Notes: generated by a model from the sequence alone, not told the origin. A stretch of 64,000 nt of DNA from an uncultured Bacteroides sp. (GCA_949296575.1 CASFPE010000011.1:99354-163353); one strand, 5' to 3'. Positions 34,033-43,994 are shown, numbered from the stretch's first letter. Program-made: numbers and translations.

Positions 34033-35586
34033 TTACAATGGGATGTTCCCATGCTTCTTGGCCGGGTTTGCCAGTTTCTTGGTCTGCAGTTGCTGCAAAG
34101 CCCGGATGATGCGGAAGCGCGTGTTGCGCGGTTCTATCACGTCGTCGATGTAGCCGTATTTTGCGGCATTGTACGGGTTTGCGAACAGCTTCGTGTATTC
34201 GGCTTCTTTCTCGGCGAGGAACTGTGCAGGGTTCTCATGTTCTTTGGCTTCCTTGGCGTACAGCACTTCCACTGCGCCTGCGCCGCCCATGACGGCGATT
34301 TCAGCGGTGGGCCATGCATAGTTCATGTCGCCGCGCAGTTGCTTGCAACTCATCACGATGTGGGATCCTCCATAGGATTTGCGCAGGGTGACGGTCACTT
34401 TGGGTACTGTGGCTTCGCCGTAAGCATAGAGCAATTTGGCTCCGTGCAGGATAACGCCGTTGTATTCCTGCCCTGTGCCGGGAAGGAATCCCGGCACGTC
34501 TACCAAGGAGACGATGGGGATGTTGAATGCGTCGCAGAAACGGACGAAGCGCGCTCCTTTGCGTGACGCATTGCTGTCGAGCACGCCGGCCAGATATTTC
34601 GGTTGGTTGGCGACAATGCCGACGGATTGCCCGTTGAAGCGCGCGAAGCCGATGATGATGTTTTTGGCATAGTCGCGCTGCACTTCCAAGAATTCGCCGT
34701 TGTCCACGATGGCGCCAATCACTTCGTACATGTCGTACGGCTTGTTGGGGCTGTCGGGGATGATGTCGTTCAAGGAGTCTTCCAAGCGGTCTATCGGGTC
34801 AGTGCAGTCCACGTAAGGAGGCTCTTCCAAATTGTTCTGCGGAATGTAGCTTAACAGCTTGCGGATGAGTGCCAGCCCTTCTTCTTCGGTGTGGGCGGTG
34901 AAGTGGGTCACGCCGGATTTGGTGGAATGCACGCTGGCGCCGCCTAAGTTTTCTTGGGTGACATCTTCACCTGTGACGGTTTTCACGACTTTGGGACCTG
35001 TGAGGAACATGTAGGAAGTGCCTTCCATCATCAGGATGAAGTCAGTGAGGGCGGGGGAGTAGACTGCTCCGCCTGCACAGGGACCGAATATTCCGGAAAT
35101 TTGCGGTATGACTCCTGAAGCCATGATGTTGCGTTGGAATATCTCGGCATATCCGGCCAAGGCATTGATGCCTTCTTGGATGCGCGCTCCGCCTGAGTCG
35201 TTGAGGCCGATGCACGGTGCCCCCATTTTCATGGCCATGTCCATAACTTTGCATATTTTTTGTGCCATGGTTTCCGACAAGGAGCCTCCGAACACGGTGA
35301 AGTCTTGCGCAAAAACGTACACGAGCCTTCCTTCGATGGTGCCGTACCCGGTGACGACACCGTCGCCCAAGAAGGATTTCTTTTCTTGCCCGAAGTTGGT
35401 GCATCTGTGCTTGACGAACATGTCGAGTTCTTCGAAACTGCCTTCGTCCAACAGCATGGCGATGCGTTCCCTTGCCGTATATTTTCCTTTGGCATGTTGT
35501 TTTTCAATCGCTTTCTCGCCTCCGCCGATGCGGGCTTGGTTGCGAAGTTCTATCAGTTCTTTGACCTTTTCAAGTTGGTTGCTCAT
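34033..35586 (-). CDS. mmdA: Methylmalonyl-CoA decarboxylase alpha / acyl-CoA carboxyltransferase
   Basis: 517 residues, typical for the family. Two crotonase-like halves: [50 protein letters not shown] (CoA oxyanion), and FNQ-type [43 protein letters not shown]. It transfers CO2 from methylmalonyl-CoA to the biotin carrier. Together with mce and the oad genes it converts methylmalonyl-CoA to propionyl-CoA and drives Na+ pumping in succinate-propionate fermentation. Confidence 0.94.
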   Translation of the reverse strand: MSNQLEKVKELIELRNQARIGGGEKAIEKQHAKGKYTARERIAMLLDEGSFEELDMFVKHRCTNFGQEKKSFLGDGVVTGYGTIEGRLVYVFAQDFTVFGGSLSETMAQKICKVMDMAMKMGAPCIGLNDSGGARIQEGINALAGYAEIFQRNIMASGVIPQISGIFGPCAGGAVYSPALTDFILMMEGTSYMFLTGPKVVKTVTGEDVTQENLGGASVHSTKSGVTHFTAHTEEEGLALIRKLLSYIPQNNLEEPPYVDCTDPIDRLEDSLNDIIPDSPNKPYDMYEVIGAIVDNGEFLEVQRDYAKNIIIGFARFNGQSVGIVANQPKYLAGVLDSNASRKGARFVRFCDAFNIPIVSLVDVPGFLPGTGQEYNGVILHGAKLLYAYGEATVPKVTVTLRKSYGGSHIVMSCKQLRGDMNYAWPTAEIAVMGGAGAVEVLYAKEAKEHENPAQFLAEKEAEYTKLFANPYNAAKYGYIDDVIEPRNTRFRIIRALQQLQTKKLANPAKKHGNIPL

Positions 35587-35622
35587 GAATTTATCGTTTA
35601 ATGATTAGGTACAATGTTGGGG

Positions 35623-36027
35623 TTATTTCTCGCAGAGTTCGGTGAGTACGCCAATGGTGGACTTGGGGTGCAGGAAAGCGATGTGCAACCCTTCGGCTCC
35701 CAGGCGGGGTGCCTTGTCGATGAGGCGTATCCCTTTTCCTTCGGCTTCGGCCAGTGCGTTGGCCACTCCGTCTTCGACGGCGAAGGCAAGGTGGTGTATG
35801 CCTTCGCCTCTCTTTTCTATGAATTTGGCGATGGTGCTTTCCGGGCTTGTGGGTTCCAGTAATTCTATTTTTGTGTCTCCGGCCTTGAGGAAAGCGGTTT
35901 TTACTTTTTGGTCTTCAACGACTTCGATGTTGTAGCATTTCAGCCCTAAGACGTTTTCATAGTAAGGCAAGGCTTTTTCGATGCTTTCAACAGCGATGCC
36001 TAAATGCTCAATGTGTGAGATTTTCAT
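35623..36027 (-). CDS. mce: Methylmalonyl-CoA epimerase
   Basis: 134 residues from the ATG at 36027; the longer in-frame start adds an unrelated MFFKLNIIA. Glyoxalase/VOC fold: HIEHLGIAVESIEKALPYYENVLGLK, IELLEPTSPESTIAKFIEKRGEGIHHLAF and HIAFLHPKST, with the metal ligands His, Gln/Glu in the usual places. It converts (S)- and (R)-methylmalonyl-CoA. First gene of the operon; a TTTCCTTTG sequence near 36086-36094 (minus strand) may be its -7 box. Confidence 0.93.
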   Translation of the reverse strand: MKISHIEHLGIAVESIEKALPYYENVLGLKCYNIEVVEDQKVKTAFLKAGDTKIELLEPTSPESTIAKFIEKRGEGIHHLAFAVEDGVANALAEAEGKGIRLIDKAPRLGAEGLHIAFLHPKSTIGVLTELCEK

Positions 36028-36234
36028 GGCAATTATATTTAATTTAAAAAACATGAAGGCAATGGCATGCCTTGTAATAACTGCACAAAGGAAATCAATT
36101 TAGTGTAAATAAAGAAATATTTCTTCATTTAATTTTCCATGGCAGCGGGTTCTTGCAGCCTTTTTAGGAATAATTCACGGTAGGGCTGAGAGCCATGCGG
36201 AAGGTTTTATCCATGCGGTTGCCTGTGTACATCC

Positions 36235-38655
36235 TTAGAATTCTACTAAGATGCGGGCGTTGATTTGGCGCGAGGTGAGGTAGTTGGGGACGGCGTACTG
36301 TTGGTTGTACACGTCGGTGATCCAATAGTAGGAGTTGACGTTGTGGATGTCGAGCAGGTTGAATACGTCGATGCCTAACCAGATGTTCCTGAAGCTGCGC
36401 CACACGGGCTTGTGGTTGCTCTTGTCCTCGTTGTCGAGCAGGCGGTAGGACATGCCGATGTCCACCCTCTTGTAGGCGGGCGAGCGGAACACGGCCTGTT
36501 CGCGTCCCGTGTGCGGCGGTCCGAAGGGAAGTCCGTCGGCGAAAGTGGCTTTCAGGCTCATCTTCCACCGGTCGCTCCGGGGGAAATAGTCGGTGAAATA
36601 GAAAGAGACGCTGTACCGTTGGTCCGTGGGGCGGGGTACCCATTTCCCGTTTATCTTTTCTTTGGTCTGCATCAGACTGAAACTGAGCCACGAGTCGGTG
36701 CCGGGGACAAATTCGCCGAACAGTTTCATGTCGATGCCGGCTGCGTAACCGTGCGACATGTTTCGTCCATAGTAGCTGATGCGCACGTTGTCCACGTTGT
36801 AAGGCACGAGGTTGTTCAGGAGCTTGTAGTAGATTTCGGCGGTGAATTTGAACGGACGGTTCATGGCGCGGAAGGTGTAGTCGCCGGCCAAGACGAAGTG
36901 GACGGACTGTTGCGACTTGATGTCGCGGTTCAGTGTGACGTGGGCGTTGCCGCCCACGTTGGTCGTGTCGCGGAACTCCTTGTAGAAAGGTGCTTGGTAA
37001 TAGAGGCCCGTGGCTGCGCGGAAGGTGAACCGGTCGTTGAAGCTGGGTATCAGTGCTGCGGATGCGCGGGGACTGAAGATGAACTCTTTGTTCCAGTCCC
37101 AATAGCTGCCGCGTATGCCCCCGGTGAGGGTGACCAGCCCGATGCCGGAGGAGAACTTGTAGGTGTCCTGCACATAGAATGAATAACGCTTGCTGCTGAT
37201 TTTGTTCCGCGAGGACAGATTGTAGATGAGGTTCACGGACTGCGAGTTGTTGTTCGGCAGGGAGTACCCGGCGGAGTCCCTCATTTCCCATTCGCGGAGC
37301 TTTTCGCTGATTTTCTCCGCTTTCAGTTCAAGTCCCCACTTGATGCGGTGCCGCTTCACTTCGTGGTTGCCGGTCAGCGAATAGCTCTGCACGTTGGCGG
37401 TGAGGTAGTTGCGGGCATGCTCCATATAGGTGCCGATGCCCAATGTCTGGTCGCTGCTGGCTTCTCCGCTTTCGGTGGTCTCGTCCAATGAATTGAGCCA
37501 GTATTGACCCATGATGTCGTAGGTCTCCTCCTCTTTGGTCTTGAAGGCAGACACTTGCAGGGTGAGGTCGTTGCCCTTGTTGAAGCGGTGGGTGAGGTTG
37601 AACGACCCGAAATAGGTGCGGAACAAGTCTTTCTCTTGGCCGTCGAAGTACACTTTGAACTCCTTGATGGATTCCAGTGTGCCGAATTTGGTAGTGCGGT
37701 CCTCCGGCTGGAACTGGTAGCTGTTTTGCGAGAAGTTGCCGATGAAGCCGATTTCCCACCGCTTGCTGGGTGCGTAGGTGAGGTAGGTTTGGTAGTCCAC
37801 ATAGTTGGGGTCGTATTCGCCTTTCGTTTCAAGGCTTCCCAAGAGGTAGCGGTTGGTCTTGTAGCGCACGCCGTTGATTATGGAGAACTTCTCTGTGGCG
37901 AAGCCCACGTAGGCATTGCCTCCGAGGAGGCTGACGGAGGCCGTCCCCTCGAACCGTTCCGGTTTCTTGTAGGTGATGTCCAATACGGAAGCCATCTTGT
38001 CGCCGTATTTGGCCTCGTACCCTCCGGCTGAGAACCCGATGCTTTCCACCATGTCCGGGTTGATGAAGCTGAGGCCCTCTTGCTGCCCGGAGCGGATGAG
38101 CAGGGGGCGATATACTTCCACCCCGTTCACGTAGACGATGTTTTCATCGAAGCTTCCGCCCCGCACGTTGTATTGCGAACTCAGTTCGTTGTTCGAGCTG
38201 ACCCCGGCTTGCGTTGCGATGAACGATTCGATGCTTCCCCCGGATGCGTCTGGCGTAAGGCGGGTGTCTTTTAGGTCGAGTTGAGTGGTGGTGGTGGTTT
38301 GCCTCCGGCTTTCGGTGATGGTCACTTCTCCCAGTTCGTAGTTGGAGTTGGGCAGGGTCACGTTCAGGGTGATGTTCCCGCGCGGATTCCGCAACAGGCG
38401 TTTCCGGGTTTGGTAGCCCAGCATGGAATAGACGATGACCACGGAGTCGCGGCTGGCCACGGTCAGCGAGTAGCGTCCTTGGAGATCGCTTACCGTCCCC
38501 ACTAACTGTTTCTCTACATGCACGTTGACGATTTCCAGCGGGCTTCCTTCTTCGTCGGTGATTAGCCCGGTGATGCGTGCCTGCTCCTGCGCCAAGGCGG
38601 CAGTGGCGCTTAATATATATATAAAAGCCAGTGCGATAAATGCACGTAGTTTCAT
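36235..38655 (-). CDS. TonB-dependent receptor with carboxypeptidase-like regulatory domain
   Basis: 806 residues from the ATG at 38655 (MKLRAFIALAFIYILSATAALAQ is a signal peptide; the longer frame is not). CarboxypepD_reg-like domain at ~25-110 (ITGLITDEEGSPLEIVNVHVE), plug domain at ~120-230 (SIESFIATQAGVSSNNELSSQYNVRGGSFDENIVYVNG), then a 22-strand-type barrel ending INARILVEF. No SusD partner is adjacent, so a siderophore, metal chelate, peptide or vitamin rather than glycan is plausible; substrate unknown. It follows the FemAB-like gene by 44 bases and may share its transcript. Confidence 0.92.
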   Translation of the reverse strand: MKLRAFIALAFIYILSATAALAQEQARITGLITDEEGSPLEIVNVHVEKQLVGTVSDLQGRYSLTVASRDSVVIVYSMLGYQTRKRLLRNPRGNITLNVTLPNSNYELGEVTITESRRQTTTTTQLDLKDTRLTPDASGGSIESFIATQAGVSSNNELSSQYNVRGGSFDENIVYVNGVEVYRPLLIRSGQQEGLSFINPDMVESIGFSAGGYEAKYGDKMASVLDITYKKPERFEGTASVSLLGGNAYVGFATEKFSIINGVRYKTNRYLLGSLETKGEYDPNYVDYQTYLTYAPSKRWEIGFIGNFSQNSYQFQPEDRTTKFGTLESIKEFKVYFDGQEKDLFRTYFGSFNLTHRFNKGNDLTLQVSAFKTKEEETYDIMGQYWLNSLDETTESGEASSDQTLGIGTYMEHARNYLTANVQSYSLTGNHEVKRHRIKWGLELKAEKISEKLREWEMRDSAGYSLPNNNSQSVNLIYNLSSRNKISSKRYSFYVQDTYKFSSGIGLVTLTGGIRGSYWDWNKEFIFSPRASAALIPSFNDRFTFRAATGLYYQAPFYKEFRDTTNVGGNAHVTLNRDIKSQQSVHFVLAGDYTFRAMNRPFKFTAEIYYKLLNNLVPYNVDNVRISYYGRNMSHGYAAGIDMKLFGEFVPGTDSWLSFSLMQTKEKINGKWVPRPTDQRYSVSFYFTDYFPRSDRWKMSLKATFADGLPFGPPHTGREQAVFRSPAYKRVDIGMSYRLLDNEDKSNHKPVWRSFRNIWLGIDVFNLLDIHNVNSYYWITDVYNQQYAVPNYLTSRQINARILVEF

Positions 38656-38699
38656 GATGGTATGCTTAATGGTGACAGTGATATAACGTGAAAAATGTC

Positions 38700-39677
38700 T
38701 TATACGTATATCCTTTCGCATAATTTATTGAAAAAACTCCAGCGCAGCCTGAACCACCGGCGGGTGCTGCTTTGTTTTCCGCCGAAGCGCAGGATGAAGT
38801 TCCGGTAGCCGGACTCTTTGAACGGCAATCCCGCGTCCATGAATTCAAGGTGGTGGTAGCCGTGGGTGTGGGCATAGTCCAATGCTGCCCAGACGGCCAA
38901 GATGCCGGGATACAGTTGGGCATACGTTTTCCGCAATCCGCCGGAAAAGAGCAGATAGGCCGTACTGCCGGAAAAGAGGCATACCGACCCTCCGATAATT
39001 TTCCCGTGGTAGTTCACGGTGAAAATCCGGGCGGCTTCGGGCGGTTGCCCGGCCCGGGCTATTTCGTGGAAGAAGCGGAAGTCGGGGAAGTGCCGCCGTA
39101 TATGTGTGGAGTAGTTCTTGGCAAGCATCTTGGAAAAGCGATCCACTTCATCGCTGCTCGTGGCCATGCCTATCACAGCTCCTTTGGCAAGCCCTTTCCG
39201 GATTTGGCGCAGGCGGGTCGGGTTCATGTACACTGTGGGTTGGTCGTTGCGATGGAGCGAGTTCCTTACTCTTAGCCAATTCATGGGGAAGTAACAGTTC
39301 TTGCGGAAGAACTTATAGCCAAAGAGAGCATCATCGAGGTTGCGGAACTCGATGAGGAATGCCCTGCGGAGGGCTTCTTTAGTGAGGCGTTCCAGCATGC
39401 AGGCAAAGATTTCCTCTCTCCTTTCATCGAAGTATTCCCCAATCCCGTACACTTCGCAACGGCGGATAAATGAAGGAGGAAACATGCGTTTCGACCGTCG
39501 CACGACGGTCAGCATCTTGCCTACCGGGCGGTCGTCCTCGAACGCCACCACCATCATGGGGCTGTAACCCGTTGTTGCCTCGTAGATGAGGAACAGGCGG
39601 CGGGAATGGAACAAGCTTCCTTCAGGCAGTTCTGGAAGCCGGTTGCTTCGGCAGTATATCTCAGTCCGTATGCTCAT
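38700..39677 (-). CDS. FemAB/GNAT-like acyltransferase
   Basis: 325 residues from the ATG at 39677. LFHSRRLFLIYEATTGYSPMMVVAFEDDRPVG and the C-terminal GKIIGGSVCLFSGSTAYLLFSGG...ILAVWAALDYAHTHGYHHLEFMDAG match the FemAB-like/GNAT_6 group that transfers acyl or aminoacyl groups to cell-wall or lipid acceptors. Acceptor unknown. A TATATTTGC box lies at 39683-39691 (minus strand), only six bases before this ATG, so the mRNA would be nearly leaderless or a slightly later start is used. Confidence 0.75.
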   Translation of the reverse strand: MSIRTEIYCRSNRLPELPEGSLFHSRRLFLIYEATTGYSPMMVVAFEDDRPVGKMLTVVRRSKRMFPPSFIRRCEVYGIGEYFDERREEIFACMLERLTKEALRRAFLIEFRNLDDALFGYKFFRKNCYFPMNWLRVRNSLHRNDQPTVYMNPTRLRQIRKGLAKGAVIGMATSSDEVDRFSKMLAKNYSTHIRRHFPDFRFFHEIARAGQPPEAARIFTVNYHGKIIGGSVCLFSGSTAYLLFSGGLRKTYAQLYPGILAVWAALDYAHTHGYHHLEFMDAGLPFKESGYRNFILRFGGKQSSTRRWFRLRWSFFNKLCERIYV

Positions 39678-39754
39678 GGCAGGCAAATATACCACAATTG
39701 CCGGATATCTGGCCAACTTTCAGGGATTTTCATGCGTAGTTGGCCAATCTGTTG

Positions 39755-39763
39755 TATCTTTGC
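39755..39763 (+). promoter_or_regulatory. -7 box of the nitroreductase-DUF2520-kdsC-maf operon
   Basis: TATCTTTGC at 39755-39763, 42 bases before the ATG at 39806, divergent from the FemAB-like promoter. Confidence 0.65.
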
Positions 39764-39805
39764 ACACTTGCAGGCAATGCATGAACGCAATATAAATAGA
39801 TAGAT

Positions 39806-40357
39806 ATGGATAGCTTCAGTGAATTGGCACAGTTGCGGCGCAGCACGAGGCGGTTTGCGCCGGGCGAGTTGAAACAGGAGGATGTGGTGGCCTTGCTGGG
39901 AACGGCTCTTCAGGCACCGTCCTCGAAGAACAGCCGCTGCTGGCACTTCGTGGCAGTGGACGACAAGGATTTGCTGCAACGCCTGTCATGCTGCAAGGAG
40001 CATGGGGCATCGTTCCTTTCGGATGCAGCATTGGCCGTGGTGGTGCTGGCCGACCCTTTGGCCAGCGACGTGTGGGTAGAAGATGCTTCGGCTGCTGCAA
40101 TGATGCTGTTGCTCCAAGCCGAGGACTTGGGTTTGGGCGCATGTTGGATACAGGTGCGCGAACGTTTTGCCCCATCGGGGGAGCCTGCCGGTGAATACGT
40201 CCGCGAGGTGCTGTCGATACCTTTGCAACTCCAGGTGGAGTGCATCGTGGCGGTGGGGCGCAAGCCGGACACGCGCCGCAGGCCGGAACGGGAGATGCTT
40301 TGGGAACGGGTGCATATCAACGGTTATGGAGGGAACGAGGATGGCAACGGGCGTTAG
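39806..40357 (+). CDS. Nitroreductase family protein
   Basis: 183 residues. FMN-binding nitroreductase fold: RRSTRRFAPGELKQEDVVALLGTALQAPSSKNSRCWHFVAVD at the N-terminus and EDASAAAMMLLLQAEDLGLGACWIQV in the middle. It uses NAD(P)H to reduce an unknown substrate. First gene of a conserved Bacteroidales cluster with DUF2520, kdsC and maf; the next gene overlaps its end. Confidence 0.9.
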   Translation: MDSFSELAQLRRSTRRFAPGELKQEDVVALLGTALQAPSSKNSRCWHFVAVDDKDLLQRLSCCKEHGASFLSDAALAVVVLADPLASDVWVEDASAAAMMLLLQAEDLGLGACWIQVRERFAPSGEPAGEYVREVLSIPLQLQVECIVAVGRKPDTRRRPEREMLWERVHINGYGGNEDGNGR

Positions 40358-41144
40358 CGGCACGAAGGTGGTACTGGTGGGAGCAGGCAATGTGGCCACC
40401 GCCTTGGCTTTGGCCTTGAAGGCCGACGGGCAACAGGTCGTGCAAGTGTGGAGCCGCACGGAGCCATCCGCTGCTGCCTTGGCGCAGCAGGTGGGGGCAG
40501 CGCATACGTCCAGCCTTTCTGAACTATGCCCCGATGCTGATGTTTACGTCCTGTCGGTGGCGGATGCGGCGGTGCCGGCATTGGCGCCACAGGTGGTGCA
40601 GGCGGGCAATCCGGATGCCCTCTATCTGCATACGGCGGGCAGCCTTCCCATGAGCGTCTGGCAGGGGGCGGCGCATTATGGCGTGATGTATCCTTTGCAG
40701 ACCTTCACCAAGGGGCGGGCAGTGGACATGTCTGCCGTGCCGTTGTTCTTGGAGGCCGACAGCCCGGACACCCTTTCCCGCCTGTCGGCATGGGCATCGC
40801 GCCTGTCGCGGCAAGTGATGCCCTTGTCGTCTGAGGGGAGGCGGCAGTTGCACTTGGCGGCGGTGTTTGCCTGCAACTTCCCGAACTGCCTTTACCGCAT
40901 TGCGGGGGAACTGCTGGGCGAGTGCGGCGTGCCGTTCGAGGTGCTGTTGCCGCTGATGGACGAGACGGTTGACAAAGTCCACCGCCTGCCGCCTGCATTG
41001 GCGCAGACCGGCCCGGCGGCACGGGGCGACGAGGAGGTGATGCGCCGCCACCGCGAGATGCTGGCCGGGCATCCGGGCTGGCAACGCCTTTACGGACTGC
41101 TGAGCCGGGAGATACAGTCCGGCAGGGGCGAGGCGGAGAAATGA
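40341..41144 (+). CDS. Rossmann-like and DUF2520 domain protein
   Basis: 267 residues from the ATG at 40341; an alternative ATG is at 40326, and both overlap the nitroreductase end. [30 protein letters not shown] is an NAD(P)-binding fold. [13 protein letters not shown] and [14 protein letters not shown] belong to the DUF2520 family, which resembles ketopantoate or 6-phosphogluconate dehydrogenases. [18 protein letters not shown] forms the C-terminal helical part. The substrate is unknown; presumably an oxidoreductase. Confidence 0.85.
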   Translation: MATGVSGTKVVLVGAGNVATALALALKADGQQVVQVWSRTEPSAAALAQQVGAAHTSSLSELCPDADVYVLSVADAAVPALAPQVVQAGNPDALYLHTAGSLPMSVWQGAAHYGVMYPLQTFTKGRAVDMSAVPLFLEADSPDTLSRLSAWASRLSRQVMPLSSEGRRQLHLAAVFACNFPNCLYRIAGELLGECGVPFEVLLPLMDETVDKVHRLPPALAQTGPAARGDEEVMRRHREMLAGHPGWQRLYGLLSREIQSGRGEAEK

Positions 41145-41175
41145 TGTTTCACATATAATATATAATAGGTATAAG

Positions 41176-41697
41176 ATGAGTTCGATAGATTACGATTTGC
41201 GGAAGATACGGGCGTTGGCTTTCGACATCGACGGGGTGTTGAGCCGTGCCACGGTGCCGGTGGGCAGCGACGGCAACCCCGTCCGCACGATGAACGTGAA
41301 GGACGGCTATGCGCTGCAACTGGCCGTGAAGCGCGGCCTGCACGTGGCCATCATCACGGGCGGCAGGGGCGAGGCTGTCCGCCGCCGTTATGAGCAGTTG
41401 GGCATCCGCGACGTGTTCATGGACGCTTCGCGGAAGACGAGGGAGTATGCGCAGTTCAAGTCGCGCCACGGCTTGGCCGACGATGAGGTGCTGTACATGG
41501 GCGACGACATCCCCGACATCGAGGTGATGCAGCAGTGCGGCCTGCCCTGCTGCCCGGCGGATGCCGCCCCGGAGGTGCGCGGCGTGGCCCGCTATGTGTC
41601 GCAGCGCAACGGCGGCGAAGGCTGCTGCCGCGACGTGGCGGAGCAGGTGCTGAAGGCGCAAGGACTGTGGTTGGACGAAGAAGCCTTCGGGTGGTAG
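41176..41697 (+). CDS. kdsC: KDO 8-phosphate phosphatase (HAD IIIA)
   Basis: 173 residues. HAD motif I is [10 protein letters not shown] (DxD), motif II IITGG, motif III Lys in DASRKTREY, motif [12 protein letters not shown]. The length and the C0-type lack of cap match KdsC, which removes phosphate from KDO-8-P in lipopolysaccharide synthesis and works as a tetramer. It is 31 bases after the DUF2520 gene and 11 before maf. Confidence 0.92.
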   Translation: MSSIDYDLRKIRALAFDIDGVLSRATVPVGSDGNPVRTMNVKDGYALQLAVKRGLHVAIITGGRGEAVRRRYEQLGIRDVFMDASRKTREYAQFKSRHGLADDEVLYMGDDIPDIEVMQQCGLPCCPADAAPEVRGVARYVSQRNGGEGCCRDVAEQVLKAQGLWLDEEAFGW

Positions 41698-41708
41698 GAG
41701 GACGGGAG

Positions 41709-42314
41709 ATGGGAAATGCGTTTGACTACCGTTTGGTGCTGGCGTCGGGTTCGCCCCGCCGCCGCGAACTGCTTGCCGGGCTGGGCGTTCCCTTCGAGGT
41801 GCGCCTGCTGCCCGGCGTGGACGAATCATACCCCGCTTCGCTGCGGGGCGCCGACATCCCCTTGCACATCTCGCGCCTCAAGGCGGAGGCGTATCGTGCG
41901 GGCATGCGCCCCGATGAATTAGTGATTGCCGCCGACACCATCGTGTGGCTCGGCGGGCAAGTATTAGGCAAGCCCCGCGACGAGGAGGATGCCCGCCGCA
42001 TGTTGCGCCTGCTGTCCGGCCGCACCCACGAGGTATATACCGGCGTGACGCTGCTGGCCGGGGGCGGGGAGTGCCGCTCCTTTGCCGCCATGACCGAGGT
42101 GTCCTTCGCCCCCTTGGCGGAGGAGGACATCTGCCGCTATGTGGCGGAGTGCCGCCCGCTGGACAAGGCGGGGGCCTATGGCATCCAGGAGTGGATTGGC
42201 TACATCGGCGTGGAGTCCATACGCGGCTCCTACTTCAATGTGATGGGGCTGCCCGTGCAGCGGCTCTACCGCGAACTGTGCGCCCCGTGGCCTGCCCCCG
42301 GCAGGGGGGAGTGA
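41709..42314 (+). CDS. maf: Maf-like nucleoside triphosphate pyrophosphatase
   Basis: 201 residues from the ATG at 41709. LVLASGSPRRRELL is the phosphate-binding signature; VIAADTIVWLGGQVLGKP and GAYGIQEWIGYIGVESIRGSYFNVMGLPV are typical of the dTTP/UTP-type enzymes. It removes modified nucleotides and affects septation when overproduced. The frame continues open upstream through kdsC, but the DNA there codes kdsC in another frame. Confidence 0.93.
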   Translation: MGNAFDYRLVLASGSPRRRELLAGLGVPFEVRLLPGVDESYPASLRGADIPLHISRLKAEAYRAGMRPDELVIAADTIVWLGGQVLGKPRDEEDARRMLRLLSGRTHEVYTGVTLLAGGGECRSFAAMTEVSFAPLAEEDICRYVAECRPLDKAGAYGIQEWIGYIGVESIRGSYFNVMGLPVQRLYRELCAPWPAPGRGE

Positions 42315-42353
42315 CCGCCCGCCCTGCCCGGCGCGTGGCGGGATGGAATATGA

Positions 42354-42382
42354 AAGGGGCGCAGCTCATGCCGCGCCCCTTT
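42354..42382. terminator. Terminator between maf and the second BspA-like gene
   Basis: GGGGCGC (42356-42362) and GCGCCCC (42373-42379) with flanking A and T runs. Its reverse complement is nearly the same as the hairpin at 10051-10087. Confidence 0.85.
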
Positions 42383-42424
42383 GCAGTATCGCCTCTTGTG
42401 GCGGAGTGCTTCTGTTGTGCAGGA

Positions 42425-43474
42425 TTAATGTGCCACCTTCATCACTTGCTGCTGTCCGTCTTGCGCTATGCTTATGATATAGATGCCGCGTGGCAAGCCT
42501 GCTAACGACAGCGATGTGGCATCCGCCGCGTGCCGCACCTGTGCGCCGCTCTGCGCATACACCGTGATGTCGGCCAAGCCGGAGGTGGTGATTGTCCCAT
42601 CTGCATAGGTGGCGAGGGAGGCATCCGTTGCCACGCTGCTGATGGCGGTGGAAGGAAGGTCGCCAACAATATGTTGGAATAGCTTCCACCCTTCGGCGGC
42701 CTGGTAGCTGGCCACTGCGTCGGATGGCACATGGAGCGTGGCAGTGATGTTAGTAAACGAATCAAAGGAATCGTTGTAGATGGAAGGCGGGGTGGCGGCA
42801 TGGCAATACACGTCCGTCAGCGGGCATTCATAGAAGGCTCTTGCATGGATGTTTTGCAAGGTGGAAGGCAAGGTGACGTTCTCCAAAGATTCGTAGGACT
42901 CGAAGGCAAAGTAGCCGATGGTTTGCAGCCCTTCCGGCAGAGTGATGCTTTGCAGGGCAGTGCAACCATTGAATGCACTGCTGCCGATGGTTTGCAGCCC
43001 TTCCGGGAAGGTGACGCTTGTCAATGACGTGCAGTCCCGGAAAGCACTGTTGCCGATGCTTTGCAGCCATTCCGGGAAGGTGACGCTTTGCAGGGCGGTG
43101 CAGCCTGAGAAAGCATAGCTAGTGATGGTCTGTAGCTCTTCCGGGAAGGTGACGCTTGTCAATGACGTGCAGTCCCGGAAAGCACTGTTGCCGATGGTTT
43201 GCAGCCCTTCTGGCAGGGTGACGCTTTGCAGGGCAGTGCAGCCAGTGAAAGCAAAATCGCCGATGGCCGTCACGGGGTAGTCCTTGCCGTCGATGTTCAC
43301 CGTGGCGGGGATGGCTACATCCACGGGGTTGCCCGTGTAGCCGGTGGCGGTGGCGGTCTGCCCGTCGTCATTGGCGGTGTACGTGATGCCGTCGATCGTG
43401 GCGGTTTGCGCCTGTGCGTTGCCTGCCAGCATGAGCAATGCCGCGCAGGCCAATAGAAGTGTTCGTTTGATCAT
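42425..43474 (-). CDS. BspA-like leucine-rich repeat surface protein, one module
   Basis: 349 residues. Signal peptide (MIKRTLLLACAALLMLAGNAQAQ), then a TVNIDGKDYPVTAIGDFAFTGC entry and about seven 23-residue LRR_5 units (SVTLPEGLQTIGNSAFRDCTSLT), a cap (PPSIYNDSFDSFTN...LHVPSDAVASY), and a ~70-residue C-terminal domain almost the same as in the protein at 8198-10027, resembling a type IX sorting domain. Bases 43001-43058 and 43139-43196 are an identical 58-base direct repeat inside the LRR region, evidence of recent unit duplication. Probably transcribed with the HU-like gene 94 bases upstream. Confidence 0.85.
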   Translation of the reverse strand: MIKRTLLLACAALLMLAGNAQAQTATIDGITYTANDDGQTATATGYTGNPVDVAIPATVNIDGKDYPVTAIGDFAFTGCTALQSVTLPEGLQTIGNSAFRDCTSLTSVTFPEELQTITSYAFSGCTALQSVTFPEWLQSIGNSAFRDCTSLTSVTFPEGLQTIGSSAFNGCTALQSITLPEGLQTIGYFAFESYESLENVTLPSTLQNIHARAFYECPLTDVYCHAATPPSIYNDSFDSFTNITATLHVPSDAVASYQAAEGWKLFQHIVGDLPSTAISSVATDASLATYADGTITTSGLADITVYAQSGAQVRHAADATSLSLAGLPRGIYIISIAQDGQQQVMKVAH

Positions 43475-43568
43475 AAGGGTAATGTTTTATGTTAGTATAT
43501 AATAATGTGTGTCTCTTGATAAGCAGAAACAGCGTCCCCCTCCGGCGCGGGGCGGGAGGGGGAGCGTT

Positions 43569-43994
43569 TCAGGGTTCCTCCGTCGTGGTCTCGTCCTCCT
43601 TCTTCTGGAGCGACTTGGCTGCCACGAAGGTGGCGCGGTTCAGTTCCTCTTGGAAGCTCTTTTCGTAGCGCATGTGCATGGCCACTTTCTTCACCTTGGC
43701 GGGCATGGCCTCGTCCTCGGTGGCTGCGCCTTCGCATTGCAGGGTGGCATAGAAGTAGGCCCAGTCGCCGAGGCGCACGGTGTTGCCGGCATGGAGGTTG
43801 CGGAGGACGATTTTCCTCAACTGTGCCAAGGCCATCTCCGCTTCCTTGGGGTTGAGCGTGGTTTCTTCGGCAATCTGCCGTGCCACTTCGGATTCTGTCA
43901 CTGTGCCGATGCTTTTGTTGCAAAGGTACCACTTCGCCGGTTCGTTCGGCTTCTGCAGGTTTCTGCGTGCTACTTTGTTGTACACTATTGCCAT
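43569..43994 (-). CDS. HU-like DNA-binding protein
   Basis: 141 residues. An HU/IHF-type core with an N-terminal addition: IGTVTESEVARQIAEETTLNPKEAEMALAQLRKIVLRNLHAGNTVRLGDWAYFYATLQCEG corresponds to HU helices and first strands. It is of the Bacteroidota group longer than classical HU (~90), with an acidic tail (KKEDETTTEEP). It likely binds and bends DNA. It lies inside the duplicated BspA unit; copy A at 7.6-10 kb has no such gene. A very good promoter is at 44038-44069. Confidence 0.8.
   Translation of the reverse strand: MAIVYNKVARRNLQKPNEPAKWYLCNKSIGTVTESEVARQIAEETTLNPKEAEMALAQLRKIVLRNLHAGNTVRLGDWAYFYATLQCEGAATEDEAMPAKVKKVAMHMRYEKSFQEELNRATFVAAKSLQKKEDETTTEEP

Noticed and set aside
36164..37291. 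375-codon minus-strand frame in the TonB receptor
   Set aside because: Different frame of the same strand, Arg/Pro/His-rich; the receptor frame ends normally with a terminal Phe.
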